NCBI GenBank assembly: GCA_031291595.1
Contig: JARLIU010000110.1
Span: 1 to 32,793, forward strand
DNA length: 32,793 bases
DNA from: Ancalomicrobiaceae bacterium
GTDB taxonomy: Bacteria; Pseudomonadota; Alphaproteobacteria; Rhizobiales; Ancalomicrobiaceae
Reading direction: 5' to 3'
Shown here: positions 13,596 to 23,593 of the stretch, piece by piece
Layout: every line of letters begins with the position of its first letter
How positions within the stretch are numbered: the stretch's first letter is position 1
Translations under genes and position numbers: made by a program
Notes under the pieces: generated by a model
Database searches by the model: none
The model's input: only the letters and a program-made list of their open reading frames with translations
Told to the model about the DNA's origin: nothing

Positions 13596-16500
13596 CTATT
13601 CGGCCGCGTCGCGTTGCTCACCTGCGGCGGTGTCCTGGTCGTTGGCGGAATTGCGTCGGTCATTGGCCGGCGGCGCGATCGTGCCGGTAGTGGGACGCCG
13701 GCGCGCCTCGCTCTTCAACCGGAGGAGCTTGGCCTTGCCGAAGCCACAGCCGTCTGCGCCGGACGGGACGGCGGGTGCGTCGATTGCCGGCACCGCCGCA
13801 GCCGTCGGGCGACGGACGCGGAAGAACAGCGCATAGGCCGCCGGCAGCACCAGCACCGTCAGCACGGTGGCGGCGAGGATGCCGCCCATCATGGCGTAGG
13901 CCATCGGTCCCCAGAACGCCGACTGGGCGATCGGCACCAGCGCCAGCACTGCCGCCATCGCCGTCAGCATGATCGGGCGGAAGCGCCTGACAGCCGAACC
14001 GACGATCGCCTCGTAGGGCTCGATGCCGGCATCGAGGTCCTGGTCGATCTGGTCGATGAGGATGACCGAGTTGCGGATGATGATGCCGTTGAGCGCGATG
14101 ACGCCGAGAATGGCGACGAAACCGAAGGCGGAATTCGTCACCAGCAGCGCCGCCGAGGCGCCGATCAGTCCGAGCGGACCGGTTGCCAGCACCAGCAGCA
14201 TCTTGCCCATGTGCTGTAGCTGCATCATCAAAAGGACGAGCGTCACCAGGATCATCACCGGCGCCTTGGCGGCGATCGAGGCTTGGCTGGTGGCCGAGTC
14301 CTCGGCGCCGCCCTGCTGCTCGATATGGTAACCCGCCGGCAGCGAGGCCCTGACCTGGGCGAGCCTATTGTAGATGTCGGCGGCGACGTCGTTGGACTCG
14401 ACGCCATCCTGCACCACGCCGCGCACCGTGATGGTCGGCAGGCCGTTGCGCCGCCACTCGATGCCAGGGTCCATCACCGTCACCACCTTGGCGACCTGGG
14501 CGATCGGCACCATGCCGCCCTGGTCGGTCGGCACATAGGCCTCCTCGATCGCCGTCATCATCGAGCGGTTGGCGGCCGGTTCGCGCACCACGACCGAGAT
14601 CGTCTCCTCGCCCTCGCGGAATTCGCCGATCGGCGCGCCGGACAGGTTGGCGGCGAGCACGCGGCGGATGGTCTGCGAGGTGATGCCGAGGGCGCGGGCG
14701 CGATCCTGGTCGATCACCAGCTTCAAGGAGGGCACGGATTCCAGCCAGTCGTCATGCACCGTCGACAGCCGCTTGTCGGCGCGGAAGGCGTCCTCGACCT
14801 GGTCGGCGAGGTGTCTGACCTCGCCGCGGTCCGGCCCCATGACGCGCATCTGCACCGCCCAGCCGACCGGCGGGCCGAGGTTCAAACGGTCGACCTTGCC
14901 GCGCACGGACGGGAAATCATCGGCCAGAATGCGCCGCATCTCAACCATCAGCCGTTCGCGGGCCGGCACGTCCTTGGCCATGACCAGGAACTGGGCGAAA
15001 TTGGGGTTCCGCAGCTGCTGGTCGAGCGGCAGGAAGAAGCGCGGCGCGCCTTCGCCGATGAAGGTGGCGACGGAACGCTGGTCTGGAATGGCCAGAATCC
15101 GCGCCTCGAAGGCTTCTGCCTGACGCGCGGTCTCGGCGGTGGACGTGCCTTCCGGCAGCCACATGTCGACCAGGATCTCCGGCCGGGTGGACAGCGGGAA
15201 GAAGCTTTTCGGCACGAACTTGAAGCCGTAGACGCCGAAGCCGAAGGCGATCACCGTCAGCGTCACCACCAGGATGCGGTGGCCGACGAACCAGGCGATG
15301 GCGGATCTGAGCACGCGGTAGGCGCGGCCGCCGTAGACGTCGCGGTGCGCCTCGCCGGGCTGATGCGGGCGGGCTCTGAGCAGCATGTGGCCGATAACGG
15401 GGGTGAAATAGACGGCCGCGATCCACGACACGATCAGCGCCACGCCGACGACGATGAACAGCGAGCGCACGTATTCGCCAGCCGTCGAGGCGGCAAACCC
15501 CACGGGGATGAAGCCAGCCGTGGTGATCAGCGTACCGGTCAGCATCGGGAAGGCGGTCGAGGTATAGGCAAAACTCGCTGCCGACAGCTTGTCGAGCCCT
15601 TCTTCGAGCTTGCGCTCCATCATTTCGACCGCGATCATCGCATCGTCGACGAGAAGCCCGAGGGCGATGATCAGGGCCCCCAGGGAGACGCGCTGCAAAT
15701 CGATGCCGACGAGATACATGACGGCGAAGGTTGCGGCGAGCACCAGTGGGATGGTGATCGCCACCACCGTGCCGGCCCGCCAGCCGATCGAAATGAAGGA
15801 GACGCCGAGCACGATGGCGAGCGCCTCGATGAGGGCCTCGGAGAACTCGTCGATCGCCTTGGTGACGACGTCGGCCTGATCGGACACCGACCCGATGGTG
15901 ACGCCGTGCGGCAACGTCGCCGCGAAATCAGCGTAGGCGGCGCGGAGGTCCTTGCCGACGTTGGTGACGTTGAAGCCCTGCGCCATGGTGACGCCGAGGA
16001 GGACGGCATTGTGGCCGTCATAGCGGTGGATGTGGGTAAACGGCTGCTCGGTGCCGCGGGTGACGGTGGCGATATCGCCGAGGCGAATGACCTCCTTGCC
16101 GGCCTTCAGCCGCAGGTTGTCGAAATCGTCGAGGGTCAACGCCTTGCCCTGGACGGTGACACGCACGGAGCGCTCGGCGGTGTCGACGGAGCCCGCCGGG
16201 TCCTGCGCGTTCTGGCCGGAGAGCGCAGCCTTGATGTCGTTGGCGGTCAGCCCACGCTCGGCCAGCGTCCGGGTGGAGACGTCGATGAACACCTTCTCGT
16301 CCTGGTCGCCGAGGATCTCGACCTTTTCGACCCCCTTGACGCGCAAGAGCTTGTCGCGGGCGCGTTTGGCGAAGCTCTTCAGCTCCGGATACGTAAAGCC
16401 GTCGCCGGTAATGGCATCGAGGCTGATGAACGTGTCGCCGAATTCGTCGTTGAAATAGGGACCGAGCACACCGGCCGGGAAATTCGCGGCGATATCGCCG

Positions 16501-16874
16501 ACCTTCTTCCTGACCTGGTAGAAGGCGTCGGTGACGTCGCGGCCGAAGGCCTCGCCCTTGATCGCCACGGTGATGACCGCCGTGCCGGCACGGGTGAATG
16601 ACCTGAGATAGTCGAGATGCGGCGTCTCCTGCAGCTTGCGCTCGATCTTGTCGACGACCTGATCCTGCATCTCGGTGATCGAGGAGCCGGGCCAGACCAC
16701 CTGCACCACCATGACGCGGAAGGTGAAGTCCGGATCCTCCTTCTGGCCCATCTGGGTCAGAGAGAACAGTCCGGCCATGAGCGCCAGCAGGAACAGGAAG
16801 CGAGTCATGCTTTTGTGCTGGATCGCCCAACGCGACAGATTGAAGGGCGTCACCGGTGGGGTTTCAGGCGCCAT
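13596..16874 (-). CDS. RND efflux transporter permease
   Basis: A 1092-residue inner-membrane proton/drug antiporter of the AcrB/MexF superfamily, with the twofold pattern of one helix, a large periplasmic loop and five helices. The first helix follows WAIQHKSMTRF; the fourth carries LGLLVDDAMIAVE with the paired aspartates of the proton relay. The second half restarts at HRILVVTLTVIAFGFG and ends with LVLPAAYALFF. About 60 hydrophilic residues follow the last helix, rich in Arg, Asn and Asp, which is longer than usual. The ATG at 16874 is used, behind GAGGAGAGG. It is 74 bases downstream of its membrane fusion partner. No outer-membrane channel gene follows, so a TolC-like protein encoded elsewhere must complete the pump. 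Confidence 0.94.
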   Translation of the reverse strand: MAPETPPVTPFNLSRWAIQHKSMTRFLFLLALMAGLFSLTQMGQKEDPDFTFRVMVVQVVWPGSSITEMQDQVVDKIERKLQETPHLDYLRSFTRAGTAVITVAIKGEAFGRDVTDAFYQVRKKVGDIAANFPAGVLGPYFNDEFGDTFISLDAITGDGFTYPELKSFAKRARDKLLRVKGVEKVEILGDQDEKVFIDVSTRTLAERGLTANDIKAALSGQNAQDPAGSVDTAERSVRVTVQGKALTLDDFDNLRLKAGKEVIRLGDIATVTRGTEQPFTHIHRYDGHNAVLLGVTMAQGFNVTNVGKDLRAAYADFAATLPHGVTIGSVSDQADVVTKAIDEFSEALIEALAIVLGVSFISIGWRAGTVVAITIPLVLAATFAVMYLVGIDLQRVSLGALIIALGLLVDDAMIAVEMMERKLEEGLDKLSAASFAYTSTAFPMLTGTLITTAGFIPVGFAASTAGEYVRSLFIVVGVALIVSWIAAVYFTPVIGHMLLRARPHQPGEAHRDVYGGRAYRVLRSAIAWFVGHRILVVTLTVIAFGFGVYGFKFVPKSFFPLSTRPEILVDMWLPEGTSTAETARQAEAFEARILAIPDQRSVATFIGEGAPRFFLPLDQQLRNPNFAQFLVMAKDVPARERLMVEMRRILADDFPSVRGKVDRLNLGPPVGWAVQMRVMGPDRGEVRHLADQVEDAFRADKRLSTVHDDWLESVPSLKLVIDQDRARALGITSQTIRRVLAANLSGAPIGEFREGEETISVVVREPAANRSMMTAIEEAYVPTDQGGMVPIAQVAKVVTVMDPGIEWRRNGLPTITVRGVVQDGVESNDVAADIYNRLAQVRASLPAGYHIEQQGGAEDSATSQASIAAKAPVMILVTLVLLMMQLQHMGKMLLVLATGPLGLIGASAALLVTNSAFGFVAILGVIALNGIIIRNSVILIDQIDQDLDAGIEPYEAIVGSAVRRFRPIMLTAMAAVLALVPIAQSAFWGPMAYAMMGGILAATVLTVLVLPAAYALFFRVRRPTAAAVPAIDAPAVPSGADGCGFGKAKLLRLKSEARRRPTTGTIAPPANDRRNSANDQDTAAGEQRDAAE

Positions 16875-16948
16875 CGGCCTCTCCTCGGTCAAATTTTCGG
16901 ACGAACGAACATCGAAGGGTCAGAGCTTTGCCAGATCCGGCGGCCGGC

Positions 16949-18061
16949 TCAGTCGAGCCGCGCCGTCTCCGCGTCGGGTGGGGCGATGCGCACTTTCAGC
17001 CCGTCGCGCATGAATTGCGTGCCGGCGACGACGACGAGATCGCCTGGCTTGACGCCGGAGATCATCCGCACGCCCTCAGCCGTGACGCCGTCGATCGTCA
17101 CCTTGCGCGAGGTGACGGTATCGGTGCCGGCATCGACCACCCAGACGAGCGTATCCGGGCCTCGCTTGTCGATGGCGGGGAGCGGCAGCACGATCGAGGG
17201 CGCATCGAGTGCCACGTTCGCGGTCACGGTCGCAGTCTGGCCGAGCCGCAGCCTGGGATCGTCGGGGATGGTCACCCGAACCGCGAAGGTGCGGGAGGCA
17301 GGATCGGCGCTGCCGGAGATCTCGCGGATTGTGCCGGTCTGAACCAGTTCTGGCTCTGCCCAATAGCGTGTGGTGACCGCTTCGCCGACGGAGATGAGGC
17401 GGATGCTCTGTTCGGGAATGGCGACGGCCACTTCGCGGCCCTTGTCGGGGGCGACCGAGATCACCGGCGTGCCGGCGGCGACCACTTGGCCGGCCTCGGC
17501 GCGCACATCGGTGACGATGCCGGAGATGTCGGCGACGAGATCGCCGTAGCGGGTCTGGTTCACGGCCTGATCGCGGGCGGCGCGCGTCGCGTCGTAGGCA
17601 GATTTCGCCTGGTCGCTGTCGAGGCTGCGCTGATCCAGCACCGACTTGGCGACAAAGCCCTTGGAGTAGAGTTCGCGGGCGCGGACAAGCGCATCGGCGG
17701 CCACGTCGACCCGTGTCCTGGCGGCGTCGACATTGGCCTCGGCGGTCTTCAGCGACAGCGAATAGTCGGTGGTATCGAGCCGAGCGAGGACATCACCGGG
17801 GACGATGCGCTCGCCGATGTTGACCTTGCGCTCGATGATCTTGCCGGCGATGCGGAACGACAGCACCTGCTCGATGCGCGGCTTGACCGAGCCGGAAAAG
17901 GTCACGGCTTTGGTTGGCGCGCTTTGCGACGCGGTCACCACCTTGACCGGCCGGATGGGCTCCGGCGCCTTGGCAACGTCGTTCTTGCACGCCGCCAGTG
18001 CGGCAGATGCCACGAGAAGCGCCGCGAAACCGACTGTTGAACGTCGACAGATGTATGACAT
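16949..18061 (-). CDS. RND efflux periplasmic adaptor (membrane fusion) lipoprotein
   Basis: A 370-residue HlyD/AcrA-type adaptor. The N-terminal signal ends in the lipobox LAAC with Cys25, predicting lipidation. The order of elements is standard: a barrel-sandwich half (GSVKPRIEQVLSFRIAGKI and VNIGERIVPGDVLARLD), an alpha-helical hairpin of about residues 100-165, the second lipoyl half (ADISGIVTDVRAEAGQVV), a beta barrel and a membrane-proximal domain (GVKPGDLVVVAG). The ATG at 18061 has GAAGGA upstream. It joins the RND permease to an outer-membrane channel. It lies 82 bases after the TetR gene and before the permease, in one likely transcript. Confidence 0.93.
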   Translation of the reverse strand: MSYICRRSTVGFAALLVASAALAACKNDVAKAPEPIRPVKVVTASQSAPTKAVTFSGSVKPRIEQVLSFRIAGKIIERKVNIGERIVPGDVLARLDTTDYSLSLKTAEANVDAARTRVDVAADALVRARELYSKGFVAKSVLDQRSLDSDQAKSAYDATRAARDQAVNQTRYGDLVADISGIVTDVRAEAGQVVAAGTPVISVAPDKGREVAVAIPEQSIRLISVGEAVTTRYWAEPELVQTGTIREISGSADPASRTFAVRVTIPDDPRLRLGQTATVTANVALDAPSIVLPLPAIDKRGPDTLVWVVDAGTDTVTSRKVTIDGVTAEGVRMISGVKPGDLVVVAGTQFMRDGLKVRIAPPDAETARLD

Positions 18062-18143
18062 TTTGCATCCTTCGTCAGCATTCAGGCGCAAAAAGCAGCC
18101 CCGGGGCTCGCGTTTCGCCAATTCCGGTTGCTAGTGGCTCAGA

Positions 18144-18746
18144 TCACGGCCTTAGGGCGCGGAGAATAAAATCCGCCATGACCTCGGCGCCACTGCCGTC
18201 CTCGTCCTCTTCAGCGCAATGGGCGGCAAGCAGAGGGTGGAACATGGCGACATAGGCGCGCTGCACGCACTCGGCGGCAGCGAGCGGATCGGAGGCGACC
18301 ATTTCGCCCGCGGCGATGCCCTCGCCGATGACCTTGGCGATGATCCGGCTCTGCCGGTCCTTGTATTCCTGGATCGCGCCCCAGTTCTCTTCCATGGCGA
18401 CGACGACCATCTCATGCACTTTCTTCTCGTCCATCAGCGTCGCGCGCGTCATGCGATTGTTGGCAAGCAGGATCTCCTTCAGGCGGTCGCGCGCACTTCC
18501 CTCAGAGCGGCTGATCGCCAGGATCGTTGCCTCGCGTTCGGCCAGGATCTGGGCGCAAAGCGCTTCGTTGATGGCGAGCTTGGACGGAAAGAAGCGGTAG
18601 ACGTTGGCCGGCGACATGCCGAGTTCGCGGGCAATGTCGGCGACGGTCGTCTTGGTATAGCCGTAGTGACGGAACAGCTGCTCCGCCGTTGCCAGGATGC
18701 GCGAACGCATGTCCGGTCGAGACTCGTCAAGCGTGGGAGCATTCAT
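18144..18746 (-). CDS. TetR-family regulator of the RND operon
   Basis: A 200-residue repressor with a typical TetR HTH (ILATAEQLFRHYGYTKTTVADIA, then MSPANVYRFFPSK) and a helical C-terminal domain in the style of AcrR/YbiH-like efflux regulators (MVVVAMEENWGAIQEY, CVQRAYVAMFHPLL). It is the first gene of the TetR, adaptor, permease run. The start ATG at 18746 has only a weak ribosome site (TAGGTCAC), so translation may be low, as is common for repressors. A 22-base palindrome at 18795-18816 is its likely operator. It is expected to de-repress the pump when a drug-like or membrane-active ligand binds. Confidence 0.92.
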   Translation of the reverse strand: MNAPTLDESRPDMRSRILATAEQLFRHYGYTKTTVADIARELGMSPANVYRFFPSKLAINEALCAQILAEREATILAISRSEGSARDRLKEILLANNRMTRATLMDEKKVHEMVVVAMEENWGAIQEYKDRQSRIIAKVIGEGIAAGEMVASDPLAAAECVQRAYVAMFHPLLAAHCAEEDEDGSGAEVMADFILRALRP

Positions 18747-18794
18747 GTGAGTGACCTAGCAGAATGAGTCAGCCAGCGGAGAAGGCCTGAAGAC

Positions 18795-18816
18795 TGACGA
18801 ATTACGATTTTCGTCA
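18795..18816. promoter_or_regulatory. Putative operator of the TetR-RND operon
   Basis: TGACGAA and TTCGTCA form a perfect inverted repeat separated by TTACGATT, 49 bases upstream of the TetR start. Size and symmetry fit a TetR-dimer site that controls the efflux operon and its own regulator. Confidence 0.55.
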
Positions 18817-18962
18817 CACTACAAATCGGACTGGCGAAAGTCAACCCCGACCGGCGATCGAGGCCGGTCATTTGGCAGGATGATTGCTGAAGCCTTACGC
18901 CGCTACCGCTCGTCGGCACAATCGGTCTGCCGGCGATTGAGCGAATGGCCGAATTCCGCTAG

Positions 18963-18983
18963 TTTCGAGCCAACGGCTCAAAA
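18963..18983. promoter_or_regulatory. 21-base palindrome upstream of TPR gene
   Basis: TTTCGAGCC-AAC-GGCTCAAAA is symmetric at eight of nine arm positions and ends 91 bases before the TPR gene start. It may be an operator for the TPR gene or a hairpin; the factor is unknown. Confidence 0.35.
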
Positions 18984-19074
18984 TGGCCAAACTTCCGGGG
19001 AATGTGGAATCGGCTCGTTCGGCGCCTTGCGTGCCGGGCGCGTGCTGTGTTGGTCGACCTCGAAGGAAGCCCCG

Positions 19075-20562
19075 ATGTCCTTGCGCCTCGGCATCGTCTT
19101 CGCGCTGGCCGGCGTCCTCTTCGGCGCCGATGGGTCTGCGCGCGCCGCGACGCCCGACGCCGTCACGCCGACGAAGGACAGTCGCTCGGTCTGCGCCAAT
19201 TTCGATGCGGCGCCGGACGAGAGTTTTGCCGCCTGCACCCGCCTCATCACCAGCGGCCAGCTCGTCGAAGCGGATCTGGCCCGCGTGTTCGCGCAGCGCG
19301 CCGCCGCCGACGTCCTCCGCCGCGACCCGACGCGTGCGCTCGCCGATGCCGAAGAGGCGCTGGCCCGCCAGCCGCAATCCTCGCTCGCGCATTATGCCCG
19401 CGCCATGGTGCTGATGCGGCAGAACCAGACCGCACAGGCCATCGACGCGTTCAGCCGCAGCCTGGAAGCAGCACCGGACTCGATCCGGGCGCTGATCGGC
19501 CGCTGCCGGGCGTTTGGGCTGGCCAAAGACTATGCCCGCGGCTTGGCCGACTGCGACCGCGCCGTGTCGCTCGATCCCCTGCACGCGACGCCGCTGATCA
19601 CCCGCGCCGACGTGCGCCGCTCCTCCGGCGACCGCACCGGCGCCATCGCCGACTATGACGAGGCGCTGCGGCTCGAGCCGCGCAACGTCTACAGCCTCGC
19701 GGCACGTGGCGACATCTATCTGACGGTCAGCGACATGGACCGGGCAATCGCGGATTTCAGCGCCGCTCTCGCCATCGATGCGCTCAGGGCCGACATCTAC
19801 GTGTCGCGCGGGCTGGCCTGGCGCGCCAAGGGCGACCGCAAGCGCGCGCTCGAAGACACGACCGCCGCGATCCGGCTGGCGCCGAAGAATTTCAACGCGC
19901 TCAACAACCGCTGCTTCTACCTGTGGGAATTCGGCCGGCCGGAAGAGGCGCTCGCCGATTGCAACGCGGCGATGGAGATCTCGACCAAGCCGGCGCGCGT
20001 CTTCGCCAATCGGGCGCTGGTGCTGGCGACGCTAGGCAACGTCGAGCCGGCACTCGCCGATGCGGACGAGGCGCTGAAGCGCGATCCCGACAGCGTCACC
20101 GCACTGGAAGCACGCGCCGATGCGCATCTGAAGCAGGGCCACGCCGATCTCGCCATCAAGGACTTGACCCGCATCGGCGAAATCAATCCGAACAATGCGC
20201 GGCTGTGGTACTCGCGCGGTCTCGCCTTCATCGCTGTCGGCGACCGGGCGCACGCGGTCGACGATTTCACCCGCGTGCTGACGCTCGAGCCGGACCACGT
20301 CGACGCGCGCATCAAGCGGGCGGAGGCGTTCGCCAAGATCGGCGAGATCGACAAGGCGCTCGCCGACTTCACCTACGTGCTGAAGCTCGAGCCGGAGAAT
20401 GTGGTTGCCCGTACCAATCGCGGCATCGTCTACGAAGCACGCAAGGACATCGATCGCGCCCGCGAGGACTATGCGGTCGCGCTCAGGGGCCATGCGCAGC
20501 GCAAGGACGAAAAGGCCGCGCAGGAATTCGCCCGGTTGAAGCTGCACCAGTACGGCGACTGA
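19075..20562 (+). CDS. Periplasmic tetratricopeptide-repeat protein
   Basis: A 495-residue protein with a signal peptide of about 24 residues (hydrophobic core IVFALAGVLFGA, cleavage after SARA). The rest is built of about 12 TPR units of 34 residues from roughly residue 64 to the end, with the usual pattern of a small residue at position 8, Gly/Asp at turns and ending in (L/A)xP, e.g. AIADYDEALRLEPRN and ALADFTYVLKLEPEN. The ATG at 19075 is chosen because GGAAGC precedes it and it places the signal sequence at the N-terminus. Two Cys (in SVCANF and FAACTR) sit just after the signal and may form a disulfide. It should be a protein-protein scaffold in the periplasm; the partner is unknown. Confidence 0.88.
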   Translation: MSLRLGIVFALAGVLFGADGSARAATPDAVTPTKDSRSVCANFDAAPDESFAACTRLITSGQLVEADLARVFAQRAAADVLRRDPTRALADAEEALARQPQSSLAHYARAMVLMRQNQTAQAIDAFSRSLEAAPDSIRALIGRCRAFGLAKDYARGLADCDRAVSLDPLHATPLITRADVRRSSGDRTGAIADYDEALRLEPRNVYSLAARGDIYLTVSDMDRAIADFSAALAIDALRADIYVSRGLAWRAKGDRKRALEDTTAAIRLAPKNFNALNNRCFYLWEFGRPEEALADCNAAMEISTKPARVFANRALVLATLGNVEPALADADEALKRDPDSVTALEARADAHLKQGHADLAIKDLTRIGEINPNNARLWYSRGLAFIAVGDRAHAVDDFTRVLTLEPDHVDARIKRAEAFAKIGEIDKALADFTYVLKLEPENVVARTNRGIVYEARKDIDRAREDYAVALRGHAQRKDEKAAQEFARLKLHQYGD

Positions 20563-20773
20563 GTTCGGCCGATCCGTCGTCGTTCGATGGGCCAGACCCG
20601 CCCGAGCGACCCGACCTCTCGTGCCGCGGTCGACCGGAACTGGAGATTTCCGTTTCGCGCGCCCCGAAATCCCTTTAAGACGATTCGTCCGCGCCGGTCG
20701 CCCGGTCGCACGTTCCAGTCGTGATGTGAGGAGCCCGAAGGCATTGGACAGGACCGCCGCGACGCCGAAAACC

Positions 20774-23416
20774 ATGCCCGTCAGGCTTGCCGACTATCGC
20801 CCGACCGACTATGCGATCGCGACCGTCGCGCTTGATGTCCGGCTGGCGCCGATGCAGACGCTGGTTGTCGCCGAGCTGGCTGTATCGCGCCGGGCAGGCA
20901 TCACGCCGGGGGCGCCGCTGACGCTTGCCGGAGATGAACTCGAGCTCGTCGCCATCGCGGTCGATGGACGCCGGCTTGGGCCGTCCGACTATCGGGCCGC
21001 GCCGGGCACGCTGACGCTGCATCGGCCGCCCGCCGATCCGTTCACGCTTCGCATCGAGACCAGGATCGCCCCGGAAGCGAATACCAAGCTGATGGGCCTT
21101 TACCGTTCGAGCGGCAACTATTGCACCCAGTGCGAGGCGGAAGGCTTCCGCCGCATCACCTATTTCCTCGACCGGCCGGACGTGCTCGCAGTCTACACCA
21201 CGCGCATCGAGGCGGAGAAAGCCGAAGCTCCCTATCTCCTGGCCAACGGCAACCGGATCGAGGCCGGCGATATCCCGGGCACCGACCGGCACTATGCCGT
21301 CTGGCACGATCCTTTTCCGAAACCGTCCTATCTCTTCGCTCTCGTCGCCGGCGATTTTGGCCACATCGACGACCGCTTCGTCACCATGAGCGGGCGCGAA
21401 GTCAAGCTTGAGATCTATGTCGAGCACGGCCGCGAGGAGCGCGCCCACTACGCCATGGATGCGCTCAAACGCTCGATGCGCTGGGATGAGGAGGTGTTCG
21501 GGCGCGAATACGACCTTGATGTCTTCATGATCGTCGCCGTCTCCGACTTCAACATGGGCGCCATGGAGAACAAGGGTCTCAATATCTTCAACGATAAATA
21601 CGTGCTCGCCCAGCCGACCACGGCGACGGATGCCGACTACGCCAATATCGAAGGCGTGATCGCGCATGAATACTTCCACAATTGGACCGGCAATCGCATC
21701 ACCTGCCGCGACTGGTTCCAGCTGTGCCTGAAGGAGGGACTGACGGTCTTCCGCGACCAGGAATTCTCCTCCGACCAGCGTTCGCGCGCGGTGAAGCGCA
21801 TCAGCGACGTCAGGCTGCTGAAGAGTCACCAGTTCCCGGAGGACGCCGGACCTTTGGCGCATCCGGTCCGTCCGGATACATACAACGAAATCAACAACTT
21901 CTATACGGCGACCGTCTATGAGAAGGGTGCCGAAGTCGTCCGCATGCTGAAGACCCTCCTCGGACCAGAGGGCTTCAAGGCCGGCATGGACACGTATTTC
22001 GCGCGGCACGACGGCGAAGCGGCGACGGTCGAGGATTTCGTTGCCGCGTTTGCCGCGGCCTGCCGGCGCGACCTCAGCCAGTTCATGTTGTGGTACCATC
22101 AGTCCGGTACGCCGCAATTGACCGTGCGCCACGCCTACGACCCGGCATCAGGCACATTGACGCTGGCCGTCGAACAGTCATGCCCGCCGACACCGGGCCA
22201 GTCGGTGAAACAGCCGATGCACATTCCGCTCGCCCTCGGCCTCGTCGGCGAAGCCGGCAGCGATCTGGCGCCCGCCAACGTCAGCGGCGCGCGGGTCGAA
22301 ATGCACGACGGCGGCCGGCTCGTCGTTTCGATCACCGAACCGCGCCACGACATCGTCTTCACCGGCCTGAAAGAGCGGCCGGTGCCGTCGCTGCTGCGCG
22401 GCTTCTCCGCCCCGGTTCGGCTCGAAACCGACCTCGACACGCCGGCGCAGTTGTTCCTGCTGGCGCGCGACACAGACCCGTTCAACCGCTGGCAATCGGC
22501 GCAGACCGTCTCCATCGACGGGCTCAAACGAGCGACGCGCGACATCCGCGCCGGGCTCGAAGCTGAAATCGACGAGCAGCTGGTTGCAGCCCTGCTGGCG
22601 ACAGCCGGCAACGAGACGCTCGACCCGGCATTCCGCGCACTGGTGCTGACGCTGCCGGGCGAGGCGGAGATCGCCCGCGAGGAGGGCGAGAACGTCGATC
22701 CCGACGCCATCCGCGCCGCGCGCGAGCTGTTGAAGCGGACGGTCGCCACGGCCGGCGCCGGTCTTTTCGCCGAGCTGCATGGCAAGCTGTCCGCCGGCGG
22801 CCCCTATCGTCCCGATGCAGCTGGTGCCGGGCGGCGGGCGCTCGCCAATGTGGCACTCGACTATGTCGCGGCGACCGGCACTGCCGCAGCGTTCGGAACT
22901 GTGGAGGCGGCCTACGAACAGGCCGACAACATGACCGACCGGCTCGCCAGCCTGGCCATCCTGGCCGCTGCCGCGGCGCCGGCAGCCGAGCGGGCGCTCG
23001 CGGATTTCTATCGGCGCTTTGCCGGCGATGCGCTCGTCATCGACAAGTGGTTCACCGTTCAGGCGACGGTGCCCGACGCCAATACGCTCGACCGGGTAAT
23101 CGCGTTGACGCGGCATCCGGCGTTCTCGATTGGCAATCCCAACCGCGTGCGCTCGCTGATCACGGCATTCGCCACCGGCAACCAGACGCAGTTCAATCGC
23201 GCCGACGGCGCCGGCTACCGCTTCGTCGCCGAGCGCGGCATCGAACTCGACCGGCGCAATCCGCAGGTGGCGGCGCGGCTCATCTCCGCCTTTCGCTCCT
23301 GGCGGGCGCTGGAAGCCGGTCGCCGGGGTCATGCGGAAGCCGCGCTGCGCTCGATCGCAGCGGTCGACAAGCTGTCGCCCGACGTCGCCGACATCGTCGC
23401 GCGGTGCCTCGCCTGA
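20774..23416 (+). CDS. pepN: Aminopeptidase N (M1 family)
   Basis: An 880-residue zinc aminopeptidase close in length to E. coli PepN (870). The exopeptidase motif MGAMEN is followed by the zinc site HEYFHNW: His298, Glu299, His302 and, 18 residues later, Glu321, almost the same numbering as E. coli. The N-terminal DYRPTDY and the C-terminal helical domain (e.g. NPNRVRSLITAFATGN) are standard. It removes N-terminal residues from peptides in the cytoplasm. The ATG at 20774 has no clear ribosome site. An in-frame TTG at 20744 lies just after GAGGAG...GAAGG and would add 10 residues, so it may be the real start. It is flanked by unrelated genes and probably transcribed alone. Confidence 0.95.
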   Translation: MPVRLADYRPTDYAIATVALDVRLAPMQTLVVAELAVSRRAGITPGAPLTLAGDELELVAIAVDGRRLGPSDYRAAPGTLTLHRPPADPFTLRIETRIAPEANTKLMGLYRSSGNYCTQCEAEGFRRITYFLDRPDVLAVYTTRIEAEKAEAPYLLANGNRIEAGDIPGTDRHYAVWHDPFPKPSYLFALVAGDFGHIDDRFVTMSGREVKLEIYVEHGREERAHYAMDALKRSMRWDEEVFGREYDLDVFMIVAVSDFNMGAMENKGLNIFNDKYVLAQPTTATDADYANIEGVIAHEYFHNWTGNRITCRDWFQLCLKEGLTVFRDQEFSSDQRSRAVKRISDVRLLKSHQFPEDAGPLAHPVRPDTYNEINNFYTATVYEKGAEVVRMLKTLLGPEGFKAGMDTYFARHDGEAATVEDFVAAFAAACRRDLSQFMLWYHQSGTPQLTVRHAYDPASGTLTLAVEQSCPPTPGQSVKQPMHIPLALGLVGEAGSDLAPANVSGARVEMHDGGRLVVSITEPRHDIVFTGLKERPVPSLLRGFSAPVRLETDLDTPAQLFLLARDTDPFNRWQSAQTVSIDGLKRATRDIRAGLEAEIDEQLVAALLATAGNETLDPAFRALVLTLPGEAEIAREEGENVDPDAIRAARELLKRTVATAGAGLFAELHGKLSAGGPYRPDAAGAGRRALANVALDYVAATGTAAAFGTVEAAYEQADNMTDRLASLAILAAAAAPAAERALADFYRRFAGDALVIDKWFTVQATVPDANTLDRVIALTRHPAFSIGNPNRVRSLITAFATGNQTQFNRADGAGYRFVAERGIELDRRNPQVAARLISAFRSWRALEAGRRGHAEAALRSIAAVDKLSPDVADIVARCLA

Positions 23417-23593
23417 GGACGGCAGGGCGCGGCGGTGGCGGCATGCGCACTCGTCCCGATGACCATGATGACAGGAAATCCGTCGGTGGACTCTAGACAA
23501 GAGTCCGCCCGTGGATTCAAATCAGGTCGATTCGAAGCTGGGGTCTCAAGTGCTTCGAAACATGTTTCACTTGACTCGGGGGAGTATGGCGCC

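Larger units (their letters stand above)
18747..19074. other. 328-base divergent region between TetR and TPR genes
   Basis: The region carries the TetR-type palindrome near its left side and a second 21-base palindrome nearer the TPR gene, both listed separately. The open frame of the TPR gene continues upstream to 18880, but that part lacks a ribosome site and a signal sequence at its start. No other gene is seen. Confidence 0.6.

Noticed and set aside
14283-16601. 772-codon plus-strand open frame opposite the RND permease
   Set aside because: It is an antisense shadow produced by GC-rich codons; the permease on the minus strand explains the region fully and the frame has no family features.
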